Source: Microvirga guangxiensis (GTDB lineage: Bacteria; Pseudomonadota; Alphaproteobacteria; Rhizobiales; Beijerinckiaceae). From it: DNA of 64,000 nt. Within the stretch, counting starts at the first letter, position 1; every line of letters starts with the position of its first letter. Shown here piece by piece: positions 36,343-48,321 of the stretch. Where the stretch lies: positions 1 through 64,000 of the forward strand of contig NZ_FMVJ01000015.1 of the NCBI RefSeq assembly GCF_900102135.1, in the 5' to 3' direction. The translations under genes were made by a program, and so were the position numbers. The notes under the pieces are model-generated. The model made no database searches, was not told the DNA's origin, and saw only the letters and a list, made by a program, of their open reading frames with translations.

Positions 36343-37156
36343 ATGGGATCGTCCTGGCAGCAGGCCAATCTGTCGAACTGGAACAACCGGGCCGCTCTGC
36401 ACATCCGCGACGCCACCGGCTTTTACAACGTGGATGGCTTCCTCGCAGGCGAGGACAACCTTCCTCCCCATCGAGGCTTCCGAAATCGGCGACGTGAAGG
36501 GCAAGCGCCTTTTGCATCTGCAATGCCATTTCGGCTTGGACACGCTCTCCCTCGCCCGTCGCGGAGCCACCGTCACGGGCCTGGATTTCTCGCCTGTCGC
36601 CATCGAGGGCGCACGCGATCTTGCGAGGAAAGCCAATCTCCAGGCCACCTTCGTGGAAGCTGATGTCTATGACGCTCGCGATGCCATCGAGGGCAGCTTC
36701 GACATGGTATTCTCGTCCTGGGGCACGATCTGCTGGCTGCCCGATGTGAAGCGCTGGGCGGAAGTGGTCTCGGACATGCTGGCCCCGGGCGGCACGTTCT
36801 ACTTCCTCGACTCTCACCCTTCTGCGCAGGTGCTCGACGAGCGTGACGGCCGCCTCGAGCCGACCTATGGCTGGCGCACGCCCATGGAAAAACCGGACGT
36901 CTTCGAGGAAACGAAATCCTATACGGGCGACGCTCACAAGGAAGCCATCAAGGATTACAACTGGATCCACCCGCTCTCCGACATCATCGGCGGACTTCTC
37001 GAAGCAGGCCTGCGTCTGGAGGCCCTGAACGAGCACGAGCGCCTGCCCTACAAGCTCTTCCCGATGATGGTGCCCGCCGAAAGCGGCATGTTCCGCCTGC
37101 CGGACGGCGCGGTGCCGATCCCGCTGGCGTTTTCGCTGAGGGCAGTAAAGCCTTAA
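36343..37156 (+). pseudogene. SAM-dependent methyltransferase with a one-base frameshift
   Basis: The frame from ATG 36343 (GGAG upstream) reads MGSSWQQANLSNWNNRAALH and on to FLAGEDNL, then turns to nonsense. From about 36464 the next frame gives PIEASEIGDVKGKRLLHLQ with the SAM site HFGLDTLSLARRG, and runs intact to 37156. Removing one C in cttcctcccc (36461-36469) joins them into one 270-residue class I methyltransferase. Either the gene is inactive or the base call is wrong. The substrate is unknown. Confidence 0.8.
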
Positions 37157-37409
37157 GGCGGCCTGAGCAGGCTTTTCGTAGAGTCGAGCGAGCGAAACTA
37201 CCGCTAAGTAAAGTCGAACGCGGACGATCCGGAAGATCTCCGAGGCTGGCAGCTCATTGTCTCTTAGTAGCGAATCGATATAACATGCAATGAAATTAAT
37301 CTTAGTATGTTAGTGGCCGATGCTTCCCTCTCCCCTTTGCTTGCGTGCTGCCGAAGCATTCGCGGCTGATCGTCGTCCGTTCCTGAACCTGGCCAAGGCT
37401 CTTTGAGCC

Positions 37410-38954
37410 ATGCCGATCCTGCAATGGTTGACGCGGGATGAGGACACCCGCGCAGTTCGGAGCGTTCCCTACCGCTTGCTGCAGGAGGAATCCGCGCTGA
37501 GCTGCGGCGATCCCGATGCCGCGAACATGCTGATCCACGGCGACAACCTGGACGCGCTGAAGGCCCTGCTGCCGTTCTATGCGGGCCGCGTGAAGTGCAT
37601 CTATATCGACCCGCCCTACAACACCCGCTCCGCCTTCGAGCATTACGACGACAATCTCGAACATTCGAAATGGCTCGCCATGATGTGGCCGCGCCTCGAA
37701 TTGCTGCGCGACCTGCTGGCGGAAGACGGCTCGATCTGGGTGTCCATCGATGACAACGAGGTGCATTACCTCAAGGTGATCATGGATGAGGTATTCGGGC
37801 GGAAGAATTTTACCTCTACTATAGTTTGGCAGAAGCGCATTGGTCCAGATTCACGAGCCATTTTAGGTGCGGCCCACGATTACATTGTCGTCTACTCAAA
37901 AAATCTGGAAGCATTCAAGGCAACGGCAAACAAAATCCCTTTGCGCGAGGACCAGATCGCCGAATTCCAAAACCCAGATAACGATCCACGAGGCCCGTGG
38001 ACATCATCATCAAACTTCTCTGCACAAGGGTTTCGGAAGAACCAGATGTACAAGATCGTAACTCCTGGTGGAGCTGAGTATTATCCGCCAGAAGGACGAT
38101 GCTGGGTTACCATAGAATCCGAGTATTTTCGCCTGTTAAAAGAAGGTCGCATGTGGTTTGGGCGCGATGGTCGCGGGATGCCTAGAAAGAAGACCTATCT
38201 TAAGGAAAGGGAAGGTCAGGCAACTTGGTCTTGGTGGTCGAACTCGGAAGTTGGACACACACAGGAATCGAAAAAAGAAATCATCGCCTTGTTTGGAGCA
38301 TCTAATACGTTTGATACTCCAAAACCCGAACGCCTTATCCAACGCATCCTCCACATCGCCACCAATCCCGGTGAGCTCGTTCTCGACTCCTTCCTCGGCT
38401 CTGGCACCACCGCTGCCGTCGCGCACAAGATGGGCCGCCACTATATCGGCATCGAGATGGGCGATCACGCCGTCACCCATTGCGCGCCGCGCCTGCAGAA
38501 GGTGATCGAAGGCGAGCAGGGCGGCATTTCGAAAAGCGTCAACTGGCAGGGGGGCGGCGGCTTCCGCTTCTATCGTCTCGGGCCGCCGGTCTTCGACGAG
38601 GACGGGCATGTGCGCGAGGACATCCGCTTCCCGACGCTTGCCGCGCATGTGTGGTTCAGCGAGACGAACGCACCCTGGAAGGGTAAAGGCAAGTCGCCTT
38701 TCCTCGGGCATCACGACGGCAAGGGCTATGCCCTGCTCTACAACGGCATTCTCGGCGACAGGCGTCCCGACGGCGGCAACGTGCTGACGCGCTCGACGCT
38801 TCAGATCATCCGCGAGGCGGCCGCGAAGAAAGCGCCAACCTTCGACGGTCCGCTCACGATCTATGGCGAGCAATCCCGCCTCGGGCCGACCACGCTGGCG
38901 CGAGAGAACATCACCTTCAAGCAAACGCCCTACGATGTGAGAGCGCGGCGTTGA
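37410..38954 (+). CDS. Type III-like DNA methyltransferase (Mod)
   Basis: A 514-residue beta-class N6-adenine/N4-cytosine methyltransferase. The catalytic DPPYNT is at residues 67-72 and the SAM site FLGSGTT near residue 329, with the target-recognition region between them. From about 37790 to 38330 the DNA is visibly more AT-rich than either flank, as if the recognition domain had been exchanged. The next gene is the matching helicase-nuclease, 10 bases away. Together they form a type III-like restriction-modification unit; the target sequence cannot be predicted. Confidence 0.9.
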   Translation: MPILQWLTRDEDTRAVRSVPYRLLQEESALSCGDPDAANMLIHGDNLDALKALLPFYAGRVKCIYIDPPYNTRSAFEHYDDNLEHSKWLAMMWPRLELLRDLLAEDGSIWVSIDDNEVHYLKVIMDEVFGRKNFTSTIVWQKRIGPDSRAILGAAHDYIVVYSKNLEAFKATANKIPLREDQIAEFQNPDNDPRGPWTSSSNFSAQGFRKNQMYKIVTPGGAEYYPPEGRCWVTIESEYFRLLKEGRMWFGRDGRGMPRKKTYLKEREGQATWSWWSNSEVGHTQESKKEIIALFGASNTFDTPKPERLIQRILHIATNPGELVLDSFLGSGTTAAVAHKMGRHYIGIEMGDHAVTHCAPRLQKVIEGEQGGISKSVNWQGGGGFRFYRLGPPVFDEDGHVREDIRFPTLAAHVWFSETNAPWKGKGKSPFLGHHDGKGYALLYNGILGDRRPDGGNVLTRSTLQIIREAAAKKAPTFDGPLTIYGEQSRLGPTTLARENITFKQTPYDVRARR

Positions 38955-38964
38955 GGCTTTCTCC

Positions 38965-41604
38965 ATGAAGCTCAAGCAGTATCAGTCCGACACCCTCGCC
39001 ACCCTGCGCCGTTTCCTCGAAGAGGCGCGTCTGGCAGGTCCGCGCAACGCCTACGATACGATCACCAGCGAACCCGCCCAAGCCAAGCGCATCGGGCGCT
39101 ACCGCGGCGATTACAAGGCGCTGGAGGCGCTGCCCGACACGCCTTACGTCTGCCTTCGCCTGCCGACCGGCGGCGGCAAGACCATTCTCGGCGCTCATGC
39201 CATCGCGGTCGCGCGCGATGCCTGGATCGAAAAGGACTATCCCTTCGCCCTCTGGCTCGTGCCATCCAACACCATTCGCCTGCAAACGGCGGAAGCACTC
39301 AAGAACCCGCGCCACCCCTATCGACAGGTGCTTGACGAGGCGTTCGATGGCCGCGTGCGCGTGTTCGACATCGCGGATTTTACGCATATCCGCCCGCACG
39401 ACATTCGCGACAATCTCTGCATCGTTGTGGGCACCATCCAGACCCTTCGCGTGAGCAACACCGAAGGCCGCAACGTCTATGCCCACAACGAGAATATGGA
39501 GCCGCATTTCTCCGGTCTCTCGCCCCATGCGCCGGAGATGGAGAAGTTGGAGAGCGGCGGCATCAAGTTCTCCTTTGCGAACCTCCTGCACATCCACCGC
39601 CCGCTGATGATCGTCGACGAAGCGCACAACGCCGTCACGAACCTTTCGCGCGACATGCAGACCCGGGTGAACCCCTGCGCCATCATCGAATTCACGGCGA
39701 CACCGCGCTTCAATTCCAACATCCTGCATAGTGTGACCGCGCACGAGTTGAAAGATGAGGAGATGATCAAGCTGCCGATCGTGCTGGCAGAGCATCAGGA
39801 TTGGCAGGGGGCGGTGAACGGCGCGATTGCGACCCGCGCCAAGCTGGCGGAGAGCGCGAAGGATGAAGCGGAATACCTTCGCCCCATCGTGCTGTTCCAG
39901 GCACAGCCGAAAGACCGGGAGGTCACGGTCGAACGGTTGAAGCAGCACCTGATCGACGTGGAGCAGATCCCCGAGGACCGCATCGCCATCGCCACGGGCG
40001 ACCAGCGCGAGTTGGATGGGATCAACCTGTTCGACCCGCAGTGTAGAATCGAATACGTCATCACTGTGGAAGCGTTGAAGGAAGGCTGGGACTGCTCCTT
40101 CGCCTATGTGTTCTGCTCCGTGGCGCGCATTCAAAGCGCGATTGCCGTCGAGCAGCTTCTCGGACGCGTGCTGCGCATGCCCTACGCCAAGCGCCGCAAG
40201 ATGCCCGATCTCAATAAGGCCTATGCCCACATCTCTGAGCCCACCTTCAGCCTCGCCGCCAACGCTCTCGTGGACAAGCTCGTCGCCATGGGCTTCGAGG
40301 ACGAGGCCCCTGAGATGATCGAAGTCGCGCAAGGGCATTTCGATGAGACGGGGCTTTTTGCTCCGCGCGAGCAGCCCAAACCGATTTTCAAGTATAGCGT
40401 CACCGCCTCCCCTGCACTCTACGCCACCATGAAGGACGCTGTGGTTCAGGGCGTGTCGCTGAACGAAATCGACGAGGGAAAAGTCGAGATCGTCGTTACG
40501 GGATATATCCCGCCGGACATCGAGCAAATTCTGACCGAGGCCGTGCCAGAGCCTGAGCGTCCGGGTTTTTCTGAAGCGGCGCGAGCCTATAAGGCGCATA
40601 TTCTGCCGCTTCTCTCCCCCGCAGAGCAAGGCAAGAAATTCATCGTTCCGCGCCTCATGAGCGAAGTTCAGGGCGAGTTCGTGTTCGTCGAGCCCGAAAC
40701 ACTCATGGAACACCATAAGTGGTCTCTCCTCGATCATTCATCCAAGCTCAGCGAGGCGGCATTTTCGATCCGCGAGAATGCTCAGAGCTTCGAGATCGAT
40801 GTCGATGGGCGCGAGGTCATCTACCGCTTCATGCAGGAGGAACGACAGCCTTCCCTCGACATCGACGTCGAGGGCTGGACGCCGGAGAACCTCGCCATCT
40901 GGCTCGAGCGGCAATTGCGCCAGCCGGATCTTCACCCCTCCGAGCTTCTGCGCTGGGTGCGCGATTGCATCGGGCACCTCACAGGCGTCCGGAATATTCC
41001 CATCGCAACACTAATGCGCTCAAAGTTCATCCTCGCCAATACGCTCAAGGCAGCGATTGCTTCCATCCGTCGCGTCGAGCAGGAAAAGGCTTATCAGCAC
41101 TATCTCATCGCCCCCGAAGCCAAGACCTGCGTTTCTTTCGATCACGGCTTCGTCTTCAAGGGCGGCATCTTTGGCGATCAGCGGCGCTATCGTGGACGCT
41201 GGCGGCCCAGCAAGCATTTCTTGGGCCCTGACAACGTACCGGCCTTCGACGGGGACGATCAACAGGGTGAAGAGCTTCAATGCGCCCAAGCCTTGGACAG
41301 CCTGCCCGCTGTTCAATACTGGGTCCGCAACGTAGCGCGGCATCCGGATGCTTTCTGGCTGCCTTTGGCCTCAGGCAGGTTTTATCCCGACCTCGTCGCC
41401 CTTCTGAATGACGGACGTCTCTTTGTGGTTGAGTACAAGGGGGCGCATCTCGCGGGCGAGGGCAACGCTGAAACCAACGAGAAGCGCACCGTCGGACGGC
41501 TTTGGGAAAGACTGGCAGCAGGCCAAGGGCTGTTCCTCATGGTTGAGAAGACCGTCGACGGAAAGGACATGCGCGCCCAAATGCTTGAAAGGATTGGCGC
41601 GTAA
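38965..41604 (+). CDS. Type III-like restriction subunit: DEAD/DEAH helicase-nuclease (Res)
   Basis: An 879-residue protein. The helicase Walker A is LPTGGGKT (residues 66-73), the DEAH box is in LMIVDEAHNAV, and motif VI-like text is QLLGRVLRMPYAKRR. A PD-(D/E)XK nuclease core sits near the C-terminus (FYPDLVALLNDG, then LFVVEYKGAHL). It would translocate or unwind DNA with ATP and cut unmethylated DNA together with Mod. The gene is intact. Base use here is like the chromosome, unlike the middle of mod. Confidence 0.9.
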   Translation: MKLKQYQSDTLATLRRFLEEARLAGPRNAYDTITSEPAQAKRIGRYRGDYKALEALPDTPYVCLRLPTGGGKTILGAHAIAVARDAWIEKDYPFALWLVPSNTIRLQTAEALKNPRHPYRQVLDEAFDGRVRVFDIADFTHIRPHDIRDNLCIVVGTIQTLRVSNTEGRNVYAHNENMEPHFSGLSPHAPEMEKLESGGIKFSFANLLHIHRPLMIVDEAHNAVTNLSRDMQTRVNPCAIIEFTATPRFNSNILHSVTAHELKDEEMIKLPIVLAEHQDWQGAVNGAIATRAKLAESAKDEAEYLRPIVLFQAQPKDREVTVERLKQHLIDVEQIPEDRIAIATGDQRELDGINLFDPQCRIEYVITVEALKEGWDCSFAYVFCSVARIQSAIAVEQLLGRVLRMPYAKRRKMPDLNKAYAHISEPTFSLAANALVDKLVAMGFEDEAPEMIEVAQGHFDETGLFAPREQPKPIFKYSVTASPALYATMKDAVVQGVSLNEIDEGKVEIVVTGYIPPDIEQILTEAVPEPERPGFSEAARAYKAHILPLLSPAEQGKKFIVPRLMSEVQGEFVFVEPETLMEHHKWSLLDHSSKLSEAAFSIRENAQSFEIDVDGREVIYRFMQEERQPSLDIDVEGWTPENLAIWLERQLRQPDLHPSELLRWVRDCIGHLTGVRNIPIATLMRSKFILANTLKAAIASIRRVEQEKAYQHYLIAPEAKTCVSFDHGFVFKGGIFGDQRRYRGRWRPSKHFLGPDNVPAFDGDDQQGEELQCAQALDSLPAVQYWVRNVARHPDAFWLPLASGRFYPDLVALLNDGRLFVVEYKGAHLAGEGNAETNEKRTVGRLWERLAAGQGLFLMVEKTVDGKDMRAQMLERIGA

Positions 41605-41752
41605 GCTGGTGGATCCCCAACGCAAGAAATGGGGGATGACGATGCCGGGCTGCACCGAAATCGCGCCTCGGACGTTATCGAAACCGGGAGAAGCCGTTTA
41701 GGATCTCCCGGATCGCCGCCTTCTATCCGAACGCCCTTCGACAGGAGCCCTC

Positions 41753-42811
41753 ATGAGCATCGGCCTGATCGCCCTGCTGGACGACATCGTTGGCTTGGCC
41801 AAGGTCGCCGCGGCCTCACTGGATGACGTGACGGCGCAGGCCGCCAAGGCGGGCGCGAAGGCGGCGGGCGTGGTGATCGACGATGCGGCCGTCACGCCGC
41901 GCTATGTCGTGGGGTTCGCGGCCGCCCGCGAGCTGCCGATCGTCGGCAAGATTGCCTGGGGCTCCCTCAAGAACAAGCTCATCTACCTGTTGCCGGCGGC
42001 GCTGCTGCTGAGCCTCGTGGCTCCGTGGGCCATCACGCCGCTGCTCATGATCGGCGGCCTCTATCTCTGCTATGAGGGGTCGGAGAAGGTGTTCGAGGCC
42101 CTCTTCCCCCATAAGGCCCATGAGCATGAGGCCGAGGTCGGGGCCGCGATGCAGACCGCCAAGAGCCTCGAGGACGAGAAGGTGAACGGGGCCATCAAGA
42201 CCGACTTCATCCTCTCCGCCGAGATCATGGCGATCACCCTCGGCACCGTGCCGACCGCCTCGTTCTGGACGCAGGCGCTCGTTCTCGCGGTCGTCGGCAT
42301 CGGTATCACGGCGCTGGTGTATGGCGGCGTAGCGCTGATCGTGAAAGCCGACGACATGGGCGTCACGCTTGCAACCGCCGACAGGCCCGTCTCATCTCTG
42401 TTCAGGCGCAACGGAGCAGGCGCGGCCCTGCACACCGACAGGCTCCTGGCGCCTGTGACGAAGCTCATCGGGCGCGGCCTCGTGAAGAGCATGCCGGTCA
42501 TGCTCAAGCTGCTCGGAATCGTGGGAACCGCCGCGATGGTCTGGGTTGGCGGCGGCATCATCATTCACGGACTGGAAGGCTATGGCCTCGCCGGGCTGGG
42601 CCACGCCATCCACGATGTGGCCGCAGCCGCCGCTCATGCGGTCCCTCCCTCCTTCAGCGGCGCTGTGGAGTGGCTCGTCACGGCGGCTGCCTCCGGCCTC
42701 TTCGGGCTCGTCCTCGGCGCCATCCTGATTCCGCTCATCCACTTTGTCGCGGTGCCGCTGGCGAAATCGTTGAGGGGCACCGGAAGGAAGGTGGAAAAAC
42801 ACTCGGCTTAA
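41753..42811 (+). CDS. DUF808-family (YedI-like) membrane protein
   Basis: A 352-residue inner-membrane protein. The DUF808 start IGLIALLDDIVGLAKVAAAS is present, with DVTAQAAKAGAKAAGVVIDD after it. About six to eight hydrophobic helices follow. The function is unknown. It lies between two restriction systems but the family is widespread in proteobacteria, so this may be chance. It ends 8 bases from the convergent mrr gene. Confidence 0.9.
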   Translation: MSIGLIALLDDIVGLAKVAAASLDDVTAQAAKAGAKAAGVVIDDAAVTPRYVVGFAAARELPIVGKIAWGSLKNKLIYLLPAALLLSLVAPWAITPLLMIGGLYLCYEGSEKVFEALFPHKAHEHEAEVGAAMQTAKSLEDEKVNGAIKTDFILSAEIMAITLGTVPTASFWTQALVLAVVGIGITALVYGGVALIVKADDMGVTLATADRPVSSLFRRNGAGAALHTDRLLAPVTKLIGRGLVKSMPVMLKLLGIVGTAAMVWVGGGIIIHGLEGYGLAGLGHAIHDVAAAAAHAVPPSFSGAVEWLVTAAASGLFGLVLGAILIPLIHFVAVPLAKSLRGTGRKVEKHSA

Positions 42812-42818
42812 GAAAAGA

Positions 42819-43667
42819 TTAGATTGAGCGGAAGAATGCCTCTTCGATCTCGACCTCCTCGACAAGCCGCACCTTAACGCCCAGCTTCAAATCCTTGAGC
42901 AAGGCGCACAGGCTCTCGCCATCTACAAGGTCGATAGCTGGAGCGCCATCGCGTGCCGCTTCGCGGCGTGCCTCCGATGTAAAAGTGCCCGTTGTAATGA
43001 TGAGTCCCTTGTCGGCGCGCCCAACCATAGCACCGCGAAAATCGCGCACTACATTAGAGCCTACGGAACCCTTCCAGCGCTTACATTGGAAAAGCACATG
43101 GAATGATACTAGATGCATCCGAAGGACGCCGATGCCGTCGATGCCGCCATCTCCGGACTTTCCAGTAATATCCACACGTGTAAAGCCGGATTCACGCAAG
43201 ATGCGCTGGCACAAACGTTCGAACGCGTCAGGCGGAATAGATTGAACGGTTTCCAACAACCGCTCATTCCATAAGAATACTTCAGCTTCATCACTAGCAG
43301 GCTTTGCAGTTGCTCCTGACTTCCGAGCTTCATAGTTCGCCATTCGAACGTTGCGTTTGATAGCTTCTATATCCGTTTCCGTGATACTCTCACCTTTATC
43401 GGTCAAGCTCCAAACACCACGCTCTGAATTATCAACTGCCCCGTGTCCTTTTAGGTAGGTGCGCGCCCAAGCCATGCGATAAGCAAGCTCTGAACGAGAG
43501 CCTTTGCCAGAGGGAATGTTACGCAACTCTTCGGATAACTTGAGCTTATCTGCAACGTGATCAACCAGTTCCTCATTCGAAGCGGAACCACCAAGAGCTT
43601 TCAGTGCTTGGATGGTCGGTAGCATGAGGGCATCGAATTTTGGGAGGTCGTCTTTCAAGGATTTCAT
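42819..43667 (-). CDS. mrr: Mrr-type restriction endonuclease
   Basis: A 282-residue protein. The N-terminal Mrr_N winged helix (KFDALMLPTIQALKALGGSA) is followed by the Mrr_cat nuclease domain: ERLCQRILRESGFTRVDI, then SGDGGIDGIGVL, then FHVLFQCKRWKG (catalytic D...QCK), then MVGRADKGLIITTGTF. It cuts methylated DNA in the family. The start at 43667 (MKSLKDDL) is chosen by domain fit; an ATG at 43754 is possible. The gene is clearly AT-richer than its neighbours, a sign of transfer. Confidence 0.9.
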   Translation of the reverse strand: MKSLKDDLPKFDALMLPTIQALKALGGSASNEELVDHVADKLKLSEELRNIPSGKGSRSELAYRMAWARTYLKGHGAVDNSERGVWSLTDKGESITETDIEAIKRNVRMANYEARKSGATAKPASDEAEVFLWNERLLETVQSIPPDAFERLCQRILRESGFTRVDITGKSGDGGIDGIGVLRMHLVSFHVLFQCKRWKGSVGSNVVRDFRGAMVGRADKGLIITTGTFTSEARREAARDGAPAIDLVDGESLCALLKDLKLGVKVRLVEEVEIEEAFFRSI

Positions 43668-43752
43668 GGAAGGCTTCTTCAAGGAACGATGCACGTTATG
43701 GTTGCCGAGCCTCGCCGTAAAGATATCTCCTTGCGTCCATCCACACCCTTCC

Positions 43753-43778
43753 ATTCGTCGGCAGTTCGTACCATATTC
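43753..43778. promoter_or_regulatory. Degenerate LexA-like half-sites before uvrB
   Basis: ATTC-N7-GTTC-N7-ATTC is seen just upstream of the uvrB start. The alphaproteobacterial LexA box is GTTC-N7-GTTC, so each pair has one mismatch. SOS control of uvrB is normal in the group, which makes this plausible but not certain. Confidence 0.4.
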
Positions 43779-43783
43779 GTTCT

Positions 43784-46492
<2,709 letters not shown>

Positions 46493-46514
46493 ATCCGCCC
46501 CTTCTTCATGTGTC

Positions 46515-47315
46515 TCAACGCCAGGCCACCTCGTACGCGCGGACCGGCCGCGAAAAACCTTTCAAAGTTCTTTGCCCGAGTTCGACGAGTTCAACACGGC
46601 CCGCCAGAAATCTGGACACTTCCTCGGACACGACGATGGAGTCCGGCTCTGCGCTCTGACAGAGGCGAGCGGCTGTCTGCACGGTCGCGCCGAAAAGATC
46701 GTTGTGGTCGGCAACCGGCTCGCCAGCATCCAGCCCTATGCGAACCCGCAATTTCTCCTGACTGGCGAGGTTGAAGGCATCGAAGGCCTGCTGGATGGCA
46801 CGAGCGCATTCCACGCCCGCTTCGGCATCGTCGAAGGCTGCCATGATCCCATCGCCGGTGTGCTTGATCTCGCGTCCGCCCTTGCGATGCAGGGCCCGAC
46901 GAACCAAGGCATCATGAGCGCGCACCATTTCGACAGCGCGGACATCGCCCAGACGGGCCGTCATTCCGGTTGAATCGACGATGTCCGTAAACATGATGGT
47001 GCGCATGGCCGGATCGATGGCCGTTTCAACGGGCATCGGATCGGAAACGCGACCCAGGAAGGCTTCGACAGCGGATAAATCGACTTCGATGACATCCCGT
47101 GCGATCTCGCCATGAGCCTCGTCATGAACCCGCATTGCCGTTTGAATGTCGGGAGCATCGATAAGGCAGAAAGCTGTGCCGCGCGTGTCATCGAACCAAT
47201 AGGTCAGGAAGCGGACTCCATAATGCCCCTGCACCTCCAAGTCCTTCCGATGAGCCTCCGCAACATCCGCCGCCGTCAATCCCTTCAAGTCATGCCGATC
47301 GAGGAATATGGGCAT
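46515..47315 (-). CDS. DUF4242 - class III nucleotidyl cyclase fusion
   Basis: A 266-residue protein from the ATG at 47315 (GGAGGAAG upstream). Residues 1-85 match DUF4242 (MPIFLDRHDLKGLTAADVAE, FLTYWFDDTRGTAFCLID), the small ferredoxin-like fold of nickel-binding SCO4226-type proteins. Residues 100-266 form a guanylate/adenylate cyclase domain with metal-site aspartates in MFTDIVDSTG and HTGDGIMAAFDD. It may make cAMP or cGMP in response to a ligand of the first domain; this is inference. Confidence 0.85.
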   Translation of the reverse strand: MPIFLDRHDLKGLTAADVAEAHRKDLEVQGHYGVRFLTYWFDDTRGTAFCLIDAPDIQTAMRVHDEAHGEIARDVIEVDLSAVEAFLGRVSDPMPVETAIDPAMRTIMFTDIVDSTGMTARLGDVRAVEMVRAHDALVRRALHRKGGREIKHTGDGIMAAFDDAEAGVECARAIQQAFDAFNLASQEKLRVRIGLDAGEPVADHNDLFGATVQTAARLCQSAEPDSIVVSEEVSRFLAGRVELVELGQRTLKGFSRPVRAYEVAWR

Positions 47316-47612
47316 CGCTTCCTCCGAGCCCCCGTGATCCAATTTACACTTCTCAGCAAAGATCCGGAATGTTTTGTCAGGCTAGGGGAAGCCCATTCGA
47401 AAGAATGTCCCCCGTCATCCGCTCAGGGGGCAACAGATGACGGGGGTCTCACCCGGCACACGCATCGGGAAGAGAAGTCCGGCCTCCAAAAATAACGCAG
47501 CATCGTAAGGGGTCGATGTCTGCCGTTGAATGGCCGCGACCGAGATGAAGGTAGGGCGCAAACGATCTCGGCAATGTGCGGATCCACACAACCTTGACCA
47601 TGAATCTGCACG
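47316..47612. other. Intergenic region, no gene recognised
   Basis: I see no credible coding frame in this stretch. It lies upstream of the cyclase-fusion gene and probably carries its promoter. Confidence 0.4.
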
Positions 47613-47637
47613 CAAAAAGGCGGCCTCTCGGCCGCCT
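47613..47637 (-). terminator. Rho-independent terminator after the DUF3309 gene
   Basis: On the minus strand AGGCGGCC, loop GAGA, GGCCGCCT, then a run of five T (47617-47613). It lies 25 bases past the DUF3309 stop. Confidence 0.88.
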
Positions 47638-47662
47638 CTTGGTCAGTCTTGCATCGACCCCG

Positions 47663-47821
47663 TCAGATTCGCCCCATAAGCAATAGGACAATCAGGATCA
47701 GCAGGATCACGCCGAGCAGACCGCTCGGGCCATACCCCCAGCCACGGCTATGGGGCCATGCCGGCACCGCACCGATCAGCAGCAGGATGATGAGAATAAG
47801 AAGGATAGTACTGATAGCCAT
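47663..47821 (-). CDS. DUF3309 small membrane protein
   Basis: A 52-residue protein with two hydrophobic helices: MAISTILLILIILLLIGAVP and a second one ending LLILIVLLLMGRI. The linker is PHSRGWGYGPSG. This is the DUF3309 family, common in alphaproteobacteria. The ATG at 47821 has an AGGAGG site. An EcfG-like -35/-10 pair lies upstream on the same strand, so it may belong to the general-stress response. It is divergent from nepR-ecfG. Confidence 0.82.
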   Translation of the reverse strand: MAISTILLILIILLLIGAVPAWPHSRGWGYGPSGLLGVILLILIVLLLMGRI

Positions 47822-47926
47822 TGTGTTGCCTCCTGTAGAGCTTCCGCGGAGGTTTGCGCCTTTCCTCATGAATGTTCATGAGGGAGGAGAGGCTCAACCT
47901 CAGCCGAAAATGAGCTGTTGCAGAGA

Positions 47927-47951
47927 AACTTGGCCATTCGAATTTGGTTCC
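47927..47951 (-). promoter_or_regulatory. EcfG-like promoter for the DUF3309 gene (variant -10)
   Basis: On the minus strand GGAAC (47951-47947), 16-base spacer, AGTT (47930-47927). The -10 differs by one base from CGTT. Confidence 0.45.
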
Positions 47952-47994
47952 CTGAACGTTATGCCAATGCACACAAAGGAACCTCTGCCGTAAC

Positions 47995-48019
47995 GGAACG
48001 ATCAAACTGGCTTGGCGTT
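47995..48019 (+). promoter_or_regulatory. EcfG promoter of nepR-ecfG
   Basis: GGAAC at 47995-47999, exactly 16 bases, CGTT at 48016-48019. This is the full general-stress consensus, placed 75 bases before nepR, and indicates that EcfG drives its own operon. Confidence 0.85.
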
Positions 48020-48093
48020 ACACTCACGGCGATTGGGTGCCTCCTTGAGCGCGACCCTGCGGGAGGTCGCCGCCTCATACGGATCCGGACCCC

Positions 48094-48321
48094 ATGCAAA
48101 AAAAGATTCCAAAGCAAATGCCTCAGTTTGATCCAGAGCCTGTTCCGGGCCTCAGAAAATCTTCATCGCCGGCGCTCAGCCGCTCTGTCCAGGCCCAACT
48201 CGGCCAGCGTCTGCGCCAGTTCTATGAAGCCCTGGCGCTCGGCGAGCAGCCGGTTCCGGATCGGTTCATCGAAATCATCAATCGTTTGGACGAACGGACG
48301 CCGGAGAAGCAGCAATCATGA
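48094..48321 (+). CDS. nepR: NepR-type anti-sigma factor
   Basis: A 75-residue protein whose second half has the NepR helices (LGQRLRQFYEALALGEQPVP, then DRFIEIINRLDER). NepR binds EcfG and keeps it inactive. Under stress the phosphorylated PhyR takes NepR away. The stop overlaps the ecfG start (ATGA), so the two are made in step. No phyR gene is seen in the window, so the switch protein must lie elsewhere. Confidence 0.9.
   Translation: MQKKIPKQMPQFDPEPVPGLRKSSSPALSRSVQAQLGQRLRQFYEALALGEQPVPDRFIEIINRLDERTPEKQQS

Noticed and set aside
38917-40737. 606-codon minus-strand frame opposite res
   Set aside because: No motif or ribosome-binding site; the helicase on the plus strand is unmistakable.
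47971-47999. Second GGAAC at 47978 as an additional EcfG promoter of nepR
   Set aside because: At 16 or 17 bases downstream there is no GTT, so only the copy at 47995 fits.
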